Assembly: GCA_965199915.1 (NCBI GenBank)
Contig: OZ241348.1
Coordinates: 1,364,001 to 1,428,000 of the forward strand
Direction of reading: 5' to 3'
Length of the DNA: 64,000 nucleotides
Source of the DNA: VXYL01 sp965199915
GTDB taxonomy: Bacteria; Pseudomonadota; Gammaproteobacteria; Pseudomonadales; Azotimanducaceae
Position 1 is the first letter of the stretch; each line of letters begins with the position of its first letter. A program made the position numbers and the translations under genes. Positions 16,155 to 24,127 of this stretch are shown piece by piece. The notes under the pieces are model-generated. The model made no database searches. It was not told the origin of the DNA and saw only the letters and a list, made by a program, of their open reading frames with translations.

Positions 16155-17138
16155 CTACTCGGCGCCTTCGGCGGCGCGGGCCGGCAGGAAGCGCGGGCCG
16201 AGCACCTCGTCCCCGGCCTGCCAAGCCAAGACGCCGTGGGTAGTGTAGCGACGCTGCTGGGAGAGGAAGTAGTTCCAGTTCACCACCAAGGTGTGGTTGC
16301 GGTCCACCAGCGCGTCGCGGGTTTCCAAACGCAGCGCTTCGCCGTAGCGGTGCATCGTGCTGTAGAGGAAGCGCCCGTAGGCTATGCCGTTGCCGTAGAT
16401 GTCCGGGCCGTGGAACTGGTGATGGTTGTGGTCGCGGCTGCGCTCGAAGGCGTAGCGGCCGTCGATCACGCCGCGCGTCTCGATGGCCACGTTGGCGCGG
16501 GTGAGGTTGATCGGCGTGTAGTCGATGGCCACTTGGTTGACGCCAAGCCGTCGCTGTCGCGCGTCGTACACCTCCAACTCGCCCTGCCAGCGGCCGGCGT
16601 GCTTGGGCGGCAGCACGAAGGGGCGCTTGCCCTCGCCGCGCTCGCGTTGCAGCCAATCGGCCACCCGCGTGCGGCTGGCCGGTTCGTCGTCTTGCGTGAC
16701 GATGTACAGGCCGTTGAACACCGCCGCCAACGTCGGGCCTTCGTAGAGCAGCGAGGAATACACCTGCATCTCAAGCTCCGGCACCACGTGGTTGACGGTG
16801 CGCAAATGCGTGTTCCATGCCGGCGAGAAGTACTCCGAATCCACCAGATTGCCGTAGGGGTTGCCGGAGCCGACGAAATCCGGGCCCGTGTAGATGCGAT
16901 CTTGGTCCGAGTCGATGACGCCGAAGTCGAAGCGGCCGATCTCGAAGCGATTGCGCAGCGGCCCGACGGCGTCGAAATCGGTTTCCATCCAATAGCGGGT
17001 CTTGTCGCCGACATGCTCGCTGGCGCGCGAGACGATGTTGAAGCCCACATAGGTGCCGTCCGGCTCGTACACCGCGGGCGCGCCGTGCCACTGCCCGGCG
17101 ATGAGCGCCTGCCAATCGCTGGGCTTGTCATCTTTCAT
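16155..17138 (-). CDS. Two-barrel calycin-like protein (DUF3598-like)
   Basis: A 327-residue protein with no signal peptide. It seems to contain two related beta-barrel units, each opening with G-x-W-x-G and an acidic/aromatic strand: GQWHGAPAVYEPDGTYVGFN near residue 15, and GRWQGELEVYDARQRRLG near 180. This is the pattern of lipocalin/calycin proteins, including cyanobacterial chromophore-handling families. Family assignment is tentative. The gene lies between the chlorophyllase-like hydrolase (43 bp upstream) and the maleate-isomerase-like gene (adjacent), in the operon that starts with an RCC-reductase-like gene. A hydrophobic-pigment or tetrapyrrole carrier role would fit but is not shown. 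Confidence 0.4.
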   Translation of the reverse strand: MKDDKPSDWQALIAGQWHGAPAVYEPDGTYVGFNIVSRASEHVGDKTRYWMETDFDAVGPLRNRFEIGRFDFGVIDSDQDRIYTGPDFVGSGNPYGNLVDSEYFSPAWNTHLRTVNHVVPELEMQVYSSLLYEGPTLAAVFNGLYIVTQDDEPASRTRVADWLQRERGEGKRPFVLPPKHAGRWQGELEVYDARQRRLGVNQVAIDYTPINLTRANVAIETRGVIDGRYAFERSRDHNHHQFHGPDIYGNGIAYGRFLYSTMHRYGEALRLETRDALVDRNHTLVVNWNYFLSQQRRYTTHGVLAWQAGDEVLGPRFLPARAAEGAE

Positions 17139-17181
17139 TGGCGTCCTTCCCGTGGTTTGGCCGACGTGCGCGTGGACGGGC

Positions 17182-18174
17182 TCATTTGCGCTCGCCGACG
17201 GCCGCCAAAGGATGCGCCGGATCGCACAGTTGGCGCAAGGCGTCGGCGGCCGCGGCGTCGGCGTGGCAGGCGTAGCGGCAAAACGCCACCGTCACGTCGC
17301 CGAGATAGCGGCGCATCTTCCGCTTGCTGCCATCCGTCTTGCCATCCAGGTAGGCGCGGCCGGTGGATTTGTCACGTGGCCAAGCGAACGCGAAGTGGTT
17401 GGCGCCTTGGGCGATCAGCAGATAGCGATCGCCGCGATCGCCCGGCACGGCCGTGGCGAACGTGTGCTCGATGGCGGCGCTGGCCTTCGCGCCGTCTTGG
17501 GCGCCGTAGCGATGGCCGCTGGCGGCGATGACGCCGTCGCGGCTGCCGCCCATCATCAGCAGGGGCAGGTCGCCCGTCAGCGGCATGAAACTGCCTTCGG
17601 CCCAGCCGAGGCCGACGTTGCCGGCGGTGTGCGCCCCGTAGGCGAACGCGCCGCGCAGGGTGGAAAACCAGCGGCGGTTGGCATTCAGCAAAGCCATGCT
17701 GCCGCCCGCCGAGTGGCCGCCGAGGACGACCCGGTCGAGATCCAAGTGCCCTGCCAGGAGGCCGCGCCGGGCTGCGTCCGCGAGGTCGTCCAGAATCGCC
17801 GGCAAGGGCGGGCAGGACGGTGCGCGACCGTAGTTTTCCGGGCGCAGGGAGTCGACGTCCACGCCCGGGCTCAAACTCGCGCGGTCTGCGATCTCGACCG
17901 TTACCCAGCTGTAGGTGACGGCGAGGAAACCGGCGCTCGCCAGCCGCCGCGCCACCCAGCCGTAGGATTCGGGCGAAATGTTGATGCCCGGCATGAAGAT
18001 CACCACGGGAAAGGGCGCGCGCGAGTCGTCTGGCGGCACGAAACCCGTGTCGCGTTCGTTGAAGCTGTCGCCGTAGCGGGCCGGGTAGTGGAGCTTGAGC
18101 GTCACATTGTCGTAGGGCGCTTGTCGCCCCGGCACCGTGGCGGCCCGATAGACCGCCCGCACGGCGCTCTTCAC
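17182..18174 (-). CDS. Alpha/beta hydrolase, chlorophyllase/dienelactone-hydrolase-like
   Basis: A 330-residue serine hydrolase. The strand-loop FPVVIFMPGINISPESYGW at about 55-73 provides the oxyanion region and the nucleophile elbow is GHSAGG at 153-158 (S155). The segment RRLASAGFLAVT matches the chlorophyllase/PHB-type layout, where a helix carrying LASHGF follows the oxyanion loop. The start is the GTG at 18174, overlapping the stop of the RCC-reductase-like gene by 4 bp (GTGA). The product would be cytosolic. Chlorophyllase-like, cutinase-like and acyl-peptide functions cannot be separated from sequence alone; operon context is the reason to mention pigment ester cleavage. Confidence 0.7.
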   Translation of the reverse strand: MKSAVRAVYRAATVPGRQAPYDNVTLKLHYPARYGDSFNERDTGFVPPDDSRAPFPVVIFMPGINISPESYGWVARRLASAGFLAVTYSWVTVEIADRASLSPGVDVDSLRPENYGRAPSCPPLPAILDDLADAARRGLLAGHLDLDRVVLGGHSAGGSMALLNANRRWFSTLRGAFAYGAHTAGNVGLGWAEGSFMPLTGDLPLLMMGGSRDGVIAASGHRYGAQDGAKASAAIEHTFATAVPGDRGDRYLLIAQGANHFAFAWPRDKSTGRAYLDGKTDGSKRKMRRYLGDVTVAFCRYACHADAAAADALRQLCDPAHPLAAVGERK

Positions 18175-18986
18175 GCCGGCCACGCCGGCCGCGGCAGCGC
18201 GCGGTCGCCGCCCCAAAGCGCCTTCACGAGTTTGGCCGTGAGTTCCTCGCCATACATGCGCTTCACCAGCGCGTTCATCGGGTCGCGCTCGGCGATGGAG
18301 CGGCGAATGGACTCGTCCCGCGCCGCCAGCGCCGGGCGCTGCGCCTCCGGCACGGGGTTCGCCTTGTCCACGTTGGCGAGCCATTGCGCCACCATTCTCT
18401 GCGCCGTGTCGCGCAGCGTCTCGCGGTTCGCCTCGTTGTCCTCGGCGGTGAAGCACAGGCTGGCGGCGGATTGGGTGACGCGCATGTACAGATTGCGGCT
18501 GACGAAGGCGGTGAAGGCCGGATTCTCGTGCAGGCGCAGATGCTCCTCGTTCAGCTCCTGGTAGTAGGCGTCCATGTAGGCCGGATTGGCGGCCAAGTCC
18601 TTGCGGGCGATGAAGTCCATGTAGAAGAACAGGTGCGGCGCGGTGCCGAAGGCGAGGCCGAGGTGCGGCGCGTCGATCTTGCTGGACAGGCTCACGGTGA
18701 GATGCATGTTGCTGAAGCTGGCTTTCGGATTGCCCACCCAAGAGAACACCAGCCAGTCGATCTCGGGCCCCGCGAACGTGCTGAGATGGCCGCCCGCGCC
18801 GCTGCCGTCGATGGCGTGGTAGGGCTGCAAGTCTGCGGTGGAGGCATCCGGCTGCAGCTCGAACCGTGCCGCCACTTGGTCGAACAACTCGCCCAAGTTG
18901 CTCCACAGCGCGTTGAAGGTCTCCCGATTGTCCACCTGCGGACGGGCGGCAATCGTGTCCATGAGCGACTTGGTGGAGGTGGCCAT
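18171..18986 (-). CDS. Red chlorophyll catabolite reductase-like protein, second copy
   Basis: A 271-residue protein whose centre matches red chlorophyll catabolite reductase closely. At 105-142 it reads DAPHLGLAFG, then FFYMDFIARKDL, then PAYMDAYY; plant RCCR has D-A-P-H-F, L-L-D-L-L-P-R-K-D-L and Y-I-E-x-Y-Y in the same order. A later SRNLYMRVTQSA stretch also fits. RCCR reduces red chlorophyll catabolite, a linear tetrapyrrole, with reduced ferredoxin. It is the first gene of a minus-strand operon and is coupled to the hydrolase by a 4-bp overlap. It is diverged from the copy at 3039-3818 but shares the PH and D-L motifs. Motif-based call; a profile search would settle it. Confidence 0.62.
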   Translation of the reverse strand: MATSTKSLMDTIAARPQVDNRETFNALWSNLGELFDQVAARFELQPDASTADLQPYHAIDGSGAGGHLSTFAGPEIDWLVFSWVGNPKASFSNMHLTVSLSSKIDAPHLGLAFGTAPHLFFYMDFIARKDLAANPAYMDAYYQELNEEHLRLHENPAFTAFVSRNLYMRVTQSAASLCFTAEDNEANRETLRDTAQRMVAQWLANVDKANPVPEAQRPALAARDESIRRSIAERDPMNALVKRMYGEELTAKLVKALWGGDRALPRPAWPA

Positions 18987-19079
18987 CGTTGGGGTCGGGC
19001 CTAGGCAGGCAACGGAGAATGCATACTCGATTAAGGGACTGAAGATTGCAAGCGCGGACGCGCTGGCGGGTGCGCGGCG

Positions 19080-20291
19080 TCAGCGTGTGACCGACTTCAC
19101 AGAGTTCTCGCGGCGGGCGATCCGCTGGTAGGCCGCCGCTTGCGCGATCATGTGCTTCCGAAACGATGGAATGCCGAATGACAGTGTGCCGTGCGGTCCT
19201 GCAACCATCACGCCGTGTTCAATGGCGGCATGGACGACATCTTTGCCGACCGACGCTTCCGCGAACGGCGTGGTGACGTTCTCCATTTGCGCCGATTCCA
19301 TGTGCTCGGCAAGCGGATAGAGCAGGTGCGGCCCTTTGCCCATGGCGGCCAACCTTTGGTCGTAGTACGTCGCCCGGTTGGCCTCGCCCTGCGCCAACGC
19401 ATCCTTCAGTGCCCCATCCTGCAGGTGCCCGTGCCTTCGTATGGCGGCGTCGGCGCCTTGCAGGTAGCCACGGATGTGTTGCGGGAACCCGAAGCTGGCG
19501 TTCGCTAGGGCCTGTGCGCTCGCGCGGGTGACGCCTACGTTGCTCATGTGCCCCATCGCCTCAAGGTTTCCCACCACAGCGTCGCAGGTCTCAACGGTGG
19601 AGAGGGGCCCCAATTCCAAAGGCGGCCTGATGCGTGAAATGCCCGGCCGCCCGCCAGGCGGGTTGGCGAGCACCTTCGGAGTATGGTGCATCCCAAACCC
19701 CACCAGCTGGATCGGACAGTTGCTCATGTTCATGTGCAGCCCCGCCAGTCGCTCAAGGCCATCCGCGTCAATGCGCTGCAACTCGTCGACGATCAGCACC
19801 AGGGCTTTCTTTTTCCAAAGGCCCGCCAGCTGCGATTGCCTGAGCAGCATCCCCAAGTCTCCAGTGTGGCGGCCAACGTCCCTGTTCATGGATGCGCCGA
19901 CCTTGGCGCCTAATACTCCCGCGTTCGCGCTGACGCCCGCCAGCTGATCGTCGATCTGGGCGATGCTGTTGCCGTTGGACACCGCGCCCAATGCTTCGCA
20001 GATGCTGCGGAATAGCGATGTCGTGCTGGACAGCCCTGCTGGATCGAGAGCCAAGGCCCGAACCTCCACGCCGCCGATCTGCCTGCCGGACACGTTGCCG
20101 ATGTGCTTCACCGCCAGCTGCGTCTTCCCCACGCCGGGCAGGCCCGTGACCAGTTGCAAGCCGCCGGGAGCTTGGCCGGTGGCGCAGAGCGCTTCGAGTT
20201 CGGCCGAGAGGGTGCCGAGATCATGCGTTCGGCCCGCGAAGTAGAGAGGTGGCTGGCGTTCGTCGGGGAGCGGCTTAAGTGGCGTGCGCAT
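19080..20291 (-). CDS. AAA+ ATPase, FAGR/YYxxRL family, divergent member 4
   Basis: A 403-residue ATPase. YFAGRTHDL begins at residue 17, Walker A GLPGVGKT is at 50-57 and Walker B LVLIVDELQ at 164-172. VGFGMHHTP, LELGPLSTVE, TYYDQRL and a C-terminal SFGIPSFRKHM follow. All family landmarks are present and in order, but it is shorter and more diverged than members 1-3. The start is the ATG at 20291; a longer in-frame start at 20333 adds residues unlike the family. It stands alone on the minus strand, with the RCC-reductase operon downstream and the Rieske oxygenase gene divergent from it. Function unknown. Confidence 0.72.
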   Translation of the reverse strand: MRTPLKPLPDERQPPLYFAGRTHDLGTLSAELEALCATGQAPGGLQLVTGLPGVGKTQLAVKHIGNVSGRQIGGVEVRALALDPAGLSSTTSLFRSICEALGAVSNGNSIAQIDDQLAGVSANAGVLGAKVGASMNRDVGRHTGDLGMLLRQSQLAGLWKKKALVLIVDELQRIDADGLERLAGLHMNMSNCPIQLVGFGMHHTPKVLANPPGGRPGISRIRPPLELGPLSTVETCDAVVGNLEAMGHMSNVGVTRASAQALANASFGFPQHIRGYLQGADAAIRRHGHLQDGALKDALAQGEANRATYYDQRLAAMGKGPHLLYPLAEHMESAQMENVTTPFAEASVGKDVVHAAIEHGVMVAGPHGTLSFGIPSFRKHMIAQAAAYQRIARRENSVKSVTR

Positions 20292-20497
20292 GCGTTCATG
20301 GTACACGCAGTGCCAGCGAAATCGGGGCACCAACAGAGCGTGTATAGTCAGCCAAGGGCTTTGGAGATTGCGCGCGCGGCCACGCTGGTAGCCGCAGCGA
20401 GCGGAGGGGAGCCCTCAACCGTGGGAGCGCGAGGGGGCACCCCCGCAAGAGGAGCCCTTCAGCGCCAAGGCCAGTCGATGAGAACGAGGAGCGCGCG
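20292..20497. other. Divergent promoter region with GC-rich hairpins
   Basis: This 206-bp gap separates the fourth ATPase gene from the Rieske oxygenase gene. It contains a perfect GGGGG-CA-CCCCC-type hairpin around 20434-20446 and a surrounding block of GGAG/CCCT repeats reminiscent of small palindromic repeats. The Rieske start is preceded by GAACGAGGAGC. No gene is seen. Confidence 0.35.
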
Positions 20498-21652
20498 ATG
20501 TTGATCAACCTGTGGTACGTCGCGGAGTGGTCGAGCGCCGTCGGGGAGAAGCCCGTTCGCACGCGGATGCTGGGCCAGAACTTCGTGCTGTTTCGCGATT
20601 CGCAAGGCGACGCGCATTGCTTGAGCGACATCTGCCTGCACCGTGGCGGGTCGCTCTCCGGCGGCTGGCGCAAGGGCGACTGCGTGGCCTGCCCGTACCA
20701 CGGCTGGCGCTACGACGGCGAAGGGCAGGTTGTGCATGTGCCGTCCGAAGGCGAGGACTACACGCCGCCGCGCCGGGCGCGCATCGACGCCTATCCCACC
20801 TGCGAACGCTTCGGGATGATCTGGGTGTTCCTCGGCGACGCGCCCGAGGAACAACGCTTCCCGCTGCCCGATTTCCCAGAATACGACGACCCTGCCTGGA
20901 AGCGGATCACCGACGAATGGCATTGGCGCGCGGAAGCGGCGCGGGTGGTGGAGAACGGCATCGACATCGCCCACTCGTCCTTCGTCCATCCGAGCTTCGG
21001 CATGGAAGCGACGGCGTACGACAACCACATCGTCGCGGTGGAAAAGAACGACTATCGGGGCCGCTCGGAGAACATCCAATATCCGCCGCAGATGAAGGGC
21101 TGGCTGCGCCGGCGGATGCGCAAGGAGCGCCAGCCCACGGTGACCAAGCCGGAGTGGCATCTGAACGGCCTGATCGCGCGCATCCGCATCGACATCAACC
21201 CCAAGATGTCCATCATCATGTTCGACGCCAACACGCCTGTGGACGAAAATCACACGCGCACCTTCGCGACGCAGCTGCGCAATTTCTTCAAACCGAACCT
21301 CTTCGACCGCGGCTCGCGCAAACGGCTGCGCAAGATCTTCGCCCAGGACGCCGCCATCGTCGAGCGCGCGACGCCGAATTTCCTGCCGGAAACCCACTTG
21401 CACGAGCTGTCCGTGCGCGACGACCGCTTCATGGGCAGCTTTCGGGCGGCGCGGCGCCGGTTGATCGAAAAGGGCTGGCAGATCGACGCGGCCGCGGTCG
21501 CCGCGCAACGCAACACGGCATTGACGATCCCGTCGCCGCAACGCCGCGCCCACGCCGACATCGACTGGGTGATGACGCCGGTGCCGCTAACGCCGCCGGC
21601 CCGCGGCCAAACGGCGGCGGGCGAAGCGGCGCTCTTGGAAGAGAGCGGCTGA
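20498..21652 (+). CDS. Rieske non-haem iron oxygenase (oxygenase component)
   Basis: A 384-residue Rieske oxygenase alpha subunit. The [2Fe-2S] ligands are in CLSDICLHRGG and CVACPYHGWRYDGEG (C-x-H ... C-x-x-H). The mononuclear iron site is ENGIDIAHSSFVH, matching E/D-N-x-x-D-x-x-H-x-x-x-x-H. The single-chain organisation is that of the VanA/DdmC/pheophorbide-a-oxygenase branch rather than of ring-dihydroxylating dioxygenases with beta subunits; no beta subunit or reductase gene is nearby, so electrons must come from elsewhere. In that branch, substrates range from methoxy-arenes to the pheophorbide macrocycle. Two RCC-reductase-like genes in the window make a macrocycle substrate worth considering, but this is inference. 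Confidence 0.85.
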   Translation: MLINLWYVAEWSSAVGEKPVRTRMLGQNFVLFRDSQGDAHCLSDICLHRGGSLSGGWRKGDCVACPYHGWRYDGEGQVVHVPSEGEDYTPPRRARIDAYPTCERFGMIWVFLGDAPEEQRFPLPDFPEYDDPAWKRITDEWHWRAEAARVVENGIDIAHSSFVHPSFGMEATAYDNHIVAVEKNDYRGRSENIQYPPQMKGWLRRRMRKERQPTVTKPEWHLNGLIARIRIDINPKMSIIMFDANTPVDENHTRTFATQLRNFFKPNLFDRGSRKRLRKIFAQDAAIVERATPNFLPETHLHELSVRDDRFMGSFRAARRRLIEKGWQIDAAAVAAQRNTALTIPSPQRRAHADIDWVMTPVPLTPPARGQTAAGEAALLEESG

Positions 21653-21876
21653 ACCGGCGCGTTGAACGGAGAGCCCAACCAGCACCGTCGGCGGTGTCAG
21701 GCAGAGCGCATGTGGACGGTTCAGCGTCCGCGCCCGCCTCTGGCTTCGGGGTTGCGGCTCTTGGCTCGTTGTTCGGCGATGTGACGCTTGAGATTTGTCT
21801 CGTGCAGCCAGCCGTTACCACGCCCACCCATAGTATGGTCCCGGACAAGCCAAATCGGGATCCGAGGACTTGCGCT

Positions 21877-22439
21877 GTGAACCCGCGTGACTTGATGGAA
21901 GCCGCTCGCGCCCTGACGGAGCCGGGCGACGCACCGCCTACACAGGCGAGGCTGCGTCGCGCCGTCAGCACCGCGTATTACGCGGCATTCCACTGCCTAG
22001 TGCGCGCCCTACGGGGCGCGTTCGAGTTTGCTCCGCAAACTCCGTGCCTGCTGCAAAACTTGACTCATTGTGCAGGTCTGCGCCTCTCAAGAGGCTAGCG
22101 GCGTCGGCGGCCAACCTGTTCATCGGCTCGGTGCGTGACCCGGCATGGCATCGGACCTACCGTGCGCTGGAGCACGGCAGAGCCAGGAGTGCGTGCCTGC
22201 AAGGGCAGACCATGCGGGAGTTCCCGCCGGAAATCTGCGACTTCGCCGAGGCGTTCGTCGCGTTGCAGAAGGCGCGGCAAGAGGCGGACTACGCGCTCGA
22301 CACGGACACCTACCAGGACTCCGACGTTCTGGGCTACATTGCCTTCGCAGACAGGGCGATCAACCGGTTCGAACAGGCCGATGTCGCAGCCAAGCGCGCC
22401 TTCGTCGCCCACGTGCTGTTCAGACAACGGACGTTGTAG
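21877..22439 (+). pseudogene. HEPN-type gene split by a mobile repeat
   Basis: The reading frame begins at GTG 21877 after CCGAGGA and encodes RRAVSTAYYAAFHC, a hallmark of HEPN-type helical proteins. It is then broken by the 94-bp repeat at 22001-22094. Removing the repeat and one CTAG copy (98 bp) joins CTA-G to CG-GCG and gives one open frame of 154 residues: FHCLAASAANLFIGSV, RTYRALEHG (an R-x6-H arrangement like the HEPN RNase motif), and on to the stop at 22439. As it stands the product is truncated in the repeat. HEPN proteins are usually RNases or toxins in defence and toxin-antitoxin modules. The next gene starts 10 bp downstream and may be its partner. Confidence 0.75.
22001..22094 (+). 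mobile_element. Palindromic mobile repeat, copy 2 (94 bp, CTAG target duplication)
   Basis: Flanked by CTAG at 21997-22000 and 22095-22098. Hairpins are the same as in copy 1: CGCGCCC-TAC-GGGGCGCG, GAGTTTGC-TCC-GCAAACTC, CTGCA/TGCAG and CCTCT/AGAGG. It interrupts the HEPN-type gene, and its in-silico excision restores that frame exactly, which dates the insertion as recent. It has no coding capacity and must be moved in trans. Confidence 0.9.
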
Positions 22440-22449
22440 GAGATTCGAG

Positions 22450-22758
22450 ATGAACCACGAGCAGGTACGCGAGATCGCGGAGGCGGCATTCAGGGCGCAC
22501 TTCAGCGACATCAACATAGTGAGCATCAACGTCAAGCCGGGATTCGATCACTACGACGATCCCGTAGTGGACGTGAAGATCATCTACGATGGCGACGTCG
22601 AGCAGTTGATCGCCCCGGACAAGGTGCCGGACATGATGAAGGTGCGCACGGAGATCTTCTCAAAGGTATGGTGGGACGCTCAGGACAGCCCCGGCTACCC
22701 GTGCGTTCACTTCATCGCCAAGTCCGACATCGGCGAGTGCGACCCGGCGACGGTGTAG
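22450..22758 (+). CDS. Small acidic protein following the HEPN-type gene
   Basis: A 102-residue protein (MNHEQVREIAEAAFRAHF at the start, then VVDVKIIYDGDVEQLI). The ribosome-binding site AGGAGA overlaps the stop of the HEPN-type gene, so the pair was probably one operon. The protein is acidic, with a short alpha then beta pattern and no recognisable catalytic motif. I do not know the family. By position it could be the antitoxin or partner of the HEPN protein; no nucleotidyltransferase motif (GSRARG/DxD) is present, so it is not a classical MNT. Confidence 0.6.
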   Translation: MNHEQVREIAEAAFRAHFSDINIVSINVKPGFDHYDDPVVDVKIIYDGDVEQLIAPDKVPDMMKVRTEIFSKVWWDAQDSPGYPCVHFIAKSDIGECDPATV

Positions 22759-22828
22759 CGCCGCTGTGGCCAGGGCAAAGAGTGGCCCGGCTTGAATCGG
22801 AAGGCACTGTACATGCCGAGGCAGTCTG

Positions 22829-23152
22829 ATGCCCGTATGCACACTCCAATACAGAGGCACCATCAAGCACAAGCGCTGGCGACCGGGCGGCGGTTTTGGA
22901 ACGCTCTCTCCGCGCTAGACGCACGAGACGTCGTCACAGGGCTTCGCCGGCGATCCCTACAATCACCCGTGGGAGAACACGCAAGCCCATGCGATGCTTG
23001 CGGAAAGCTTCTTGGAGGGTGGGCGACGCTACGCTACGCGCCAAGGCATCGCTTTCGTGGCAGTTCCCAGTGGCGATGACATGTGGCACGGCTATCCCGT
23101 GCCTTGGCAGGACGTGCCGCGGCACATCCGCGATGCGTTCGTCAGACGGTAG
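22829..23152 (+). pseudogene. Small gene interrupted by one in-frame amber codon
   Basis: A 107-position frame starting MPVCTLQYRG and KHKRWRPGGGFG. It meets TAG at 22916-22918 (codon 30) and then continues in the same frame without further stops for 77 residues (THETSSQGFAGDP, then RRYATRQGIAFVAVP, then WHGYPVPWQDVPRHIRDAF). The composition on both sides is protein-like and continuous, so a single nonsense substitution is the simplest reading. Amber suppression is possible but nothing supports it. Family unknown; it belongs to a run of decayed accessory genes. Confidence 0.6.
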
Positions 23153-23232
23153 CGTGACGCGGCACCAGATTCGACGAACCGTGGACGGTGCCGACATTCG
23201 CTAGGCGCTAGGAAGCGAGGAGGCCTGAGACG

Positions 23233-23642
23233 ATGCGACTCGGCGATCCCGCCAGGATGGAGTTGGAGATACGTTGGGTTGACGACCCCGAGCCGCCCGG
23301 CGGCGAACAGCGGAATACGGCTGGGCCATGGGGCAGCTGACCATTCGCGTGGCCGGCAGGAACATAACCGCAACCACAGTCGGCCGCGACGAACAGTCCT
23401 GCGTAGGCTGGTACCTCGCGCCTTTCCTGGACTGGCTGGCGACGAACTTGGTGGCTTTGCTGCACGAAGAGTGCTTGCCGGATGCCAACCGCATCGAGAG
23501 AGACGACCTGCTGCGCCTGGCCGGCCGACTGCGGGTGAACGACTCCGGCCTTGCTGTGGCACCTGCAAACTTGGACCTCATCGATGCGGCCTGCGTGGAG
23601 CGGCTGCGCGACGAGGTGGGCAGGGCACCGTCCATCGAGTGA
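23233..23642 (+). pseudogene. Small accessory gene with a one-base frameshift
   Basis: The 5' part reads MRLGDPARMELEIRWVDD and PEPPGGEQR. The 3' part, in another frame, reads YGWAMGQLTIRVAGR, then LAPFLDWLATNLVALLHEE, then a helical C terminus. The two join smoothly if one G is missing near 23313 (CGG-GAA-TAC expected, CGGAATAC present). A later in-frame ATG (23328) could still produce a 104-residue C-terminal fragment. Unknown family; it resembles small proteins found beside regulators and toxin modules. Same direction as the two damaged genes before it. Confidence 0.55.
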
Positions 23643-23694
23643 TGCGCGTTCAGCGGTCGCAGGAGTAGCCCCCGCCCCGGCCGAAACTGTTCTA

Positions 23695-23795
23695 AGGCGT
23701 CTCGCTCCTATAACTGCTACGGCGTGTCGGCGGAAACCGTGTGTTTTCCCGCAAAAGAGCAAACGGAATGTATGACTTAATGGCGCGAGACGCCT
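23695..23795. repeat. MITE-like element with 11-bp inverted ends
   Basis: The ends are AGGCGTCTCGC (23695-23705) and GCGAGACGCCT (23785-23795), perfect inverted repeats 101 bp apart overall. Between them is a near-palindrome (GCGGAAA ... TTTCCCGC). No target duplication is convincing, and no second copy is seen in the window. It could be a miniature transposon or a structured RNA/terminator region. Confidence 0.4.
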
Positions 23796-24072
23796 AAGTG
23801 CCGAGAGCGGCGCGTTCCATTTGGCGCGGCCGCCGTACACCAGCGGCATGTGCGCCACCTCCCGGCCGCCAGCCGGAGCGGTGCAGATCCCCGGCGCAAC
23901 CGCCGTCGTGCATTTTTCAAGCCGCTCTTCCCCTTCTTGAAAGCGAGCGTTTTCCTGCTATTTTGAGCAAAATCATTGAGCTACAGAGAGTCTACGGCAT
24001 CCCTATCGTCCTCTCCAAACTGAGATGAAGTTCGCGTGGGGTCAATGAGACAGCAATGACTTGCTACCGAAG

Positions 24073-24100
24073 TGGATAAGCGCTTGACCTCTGCTATGCT
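24073..24100 (+). promoter_or_regulatory. Candidate sigma70 promoter for the repeat protein
   Basis: TGGATA (24073-24078), a 16-bp spacer, then TATGCT (24095-24100), preceded by TG in the extended -10 position (TGC-TATGCT). It lies 28 bp before the ATG at 24128. The -35 match is weak. Confidence 0.35.
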
Positions 24101-24127
24101 CTCTGTCCAACAGGCTGGAGAACCGCC

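Larger units (their letters stand above)
23643..24127. other. 485-bp interval: MITE-like element and a promoter, no gene
   Basis: Contains the inverted-repeat element at 23695-23795 and an AT-richer stretch ending in the candidate promoter before 24128. No frame in it looks coding. Confidence 0.4.

Noticed and set aside
21721..21830. Short minus-strand frame (about 36 codons) upstream of the HEPN-type gene, starting MGGRGNGW
   Set aside because: Too short, no ribosome-binding site clear enough, and no recognised family.
22916..22918. Amber recoding (pyrrolysine or suppressor)
   Set aside because: No pyrrolysine genes, no context signal, and neighbouring genes are also decayed; a nonsense mutation is simpler.
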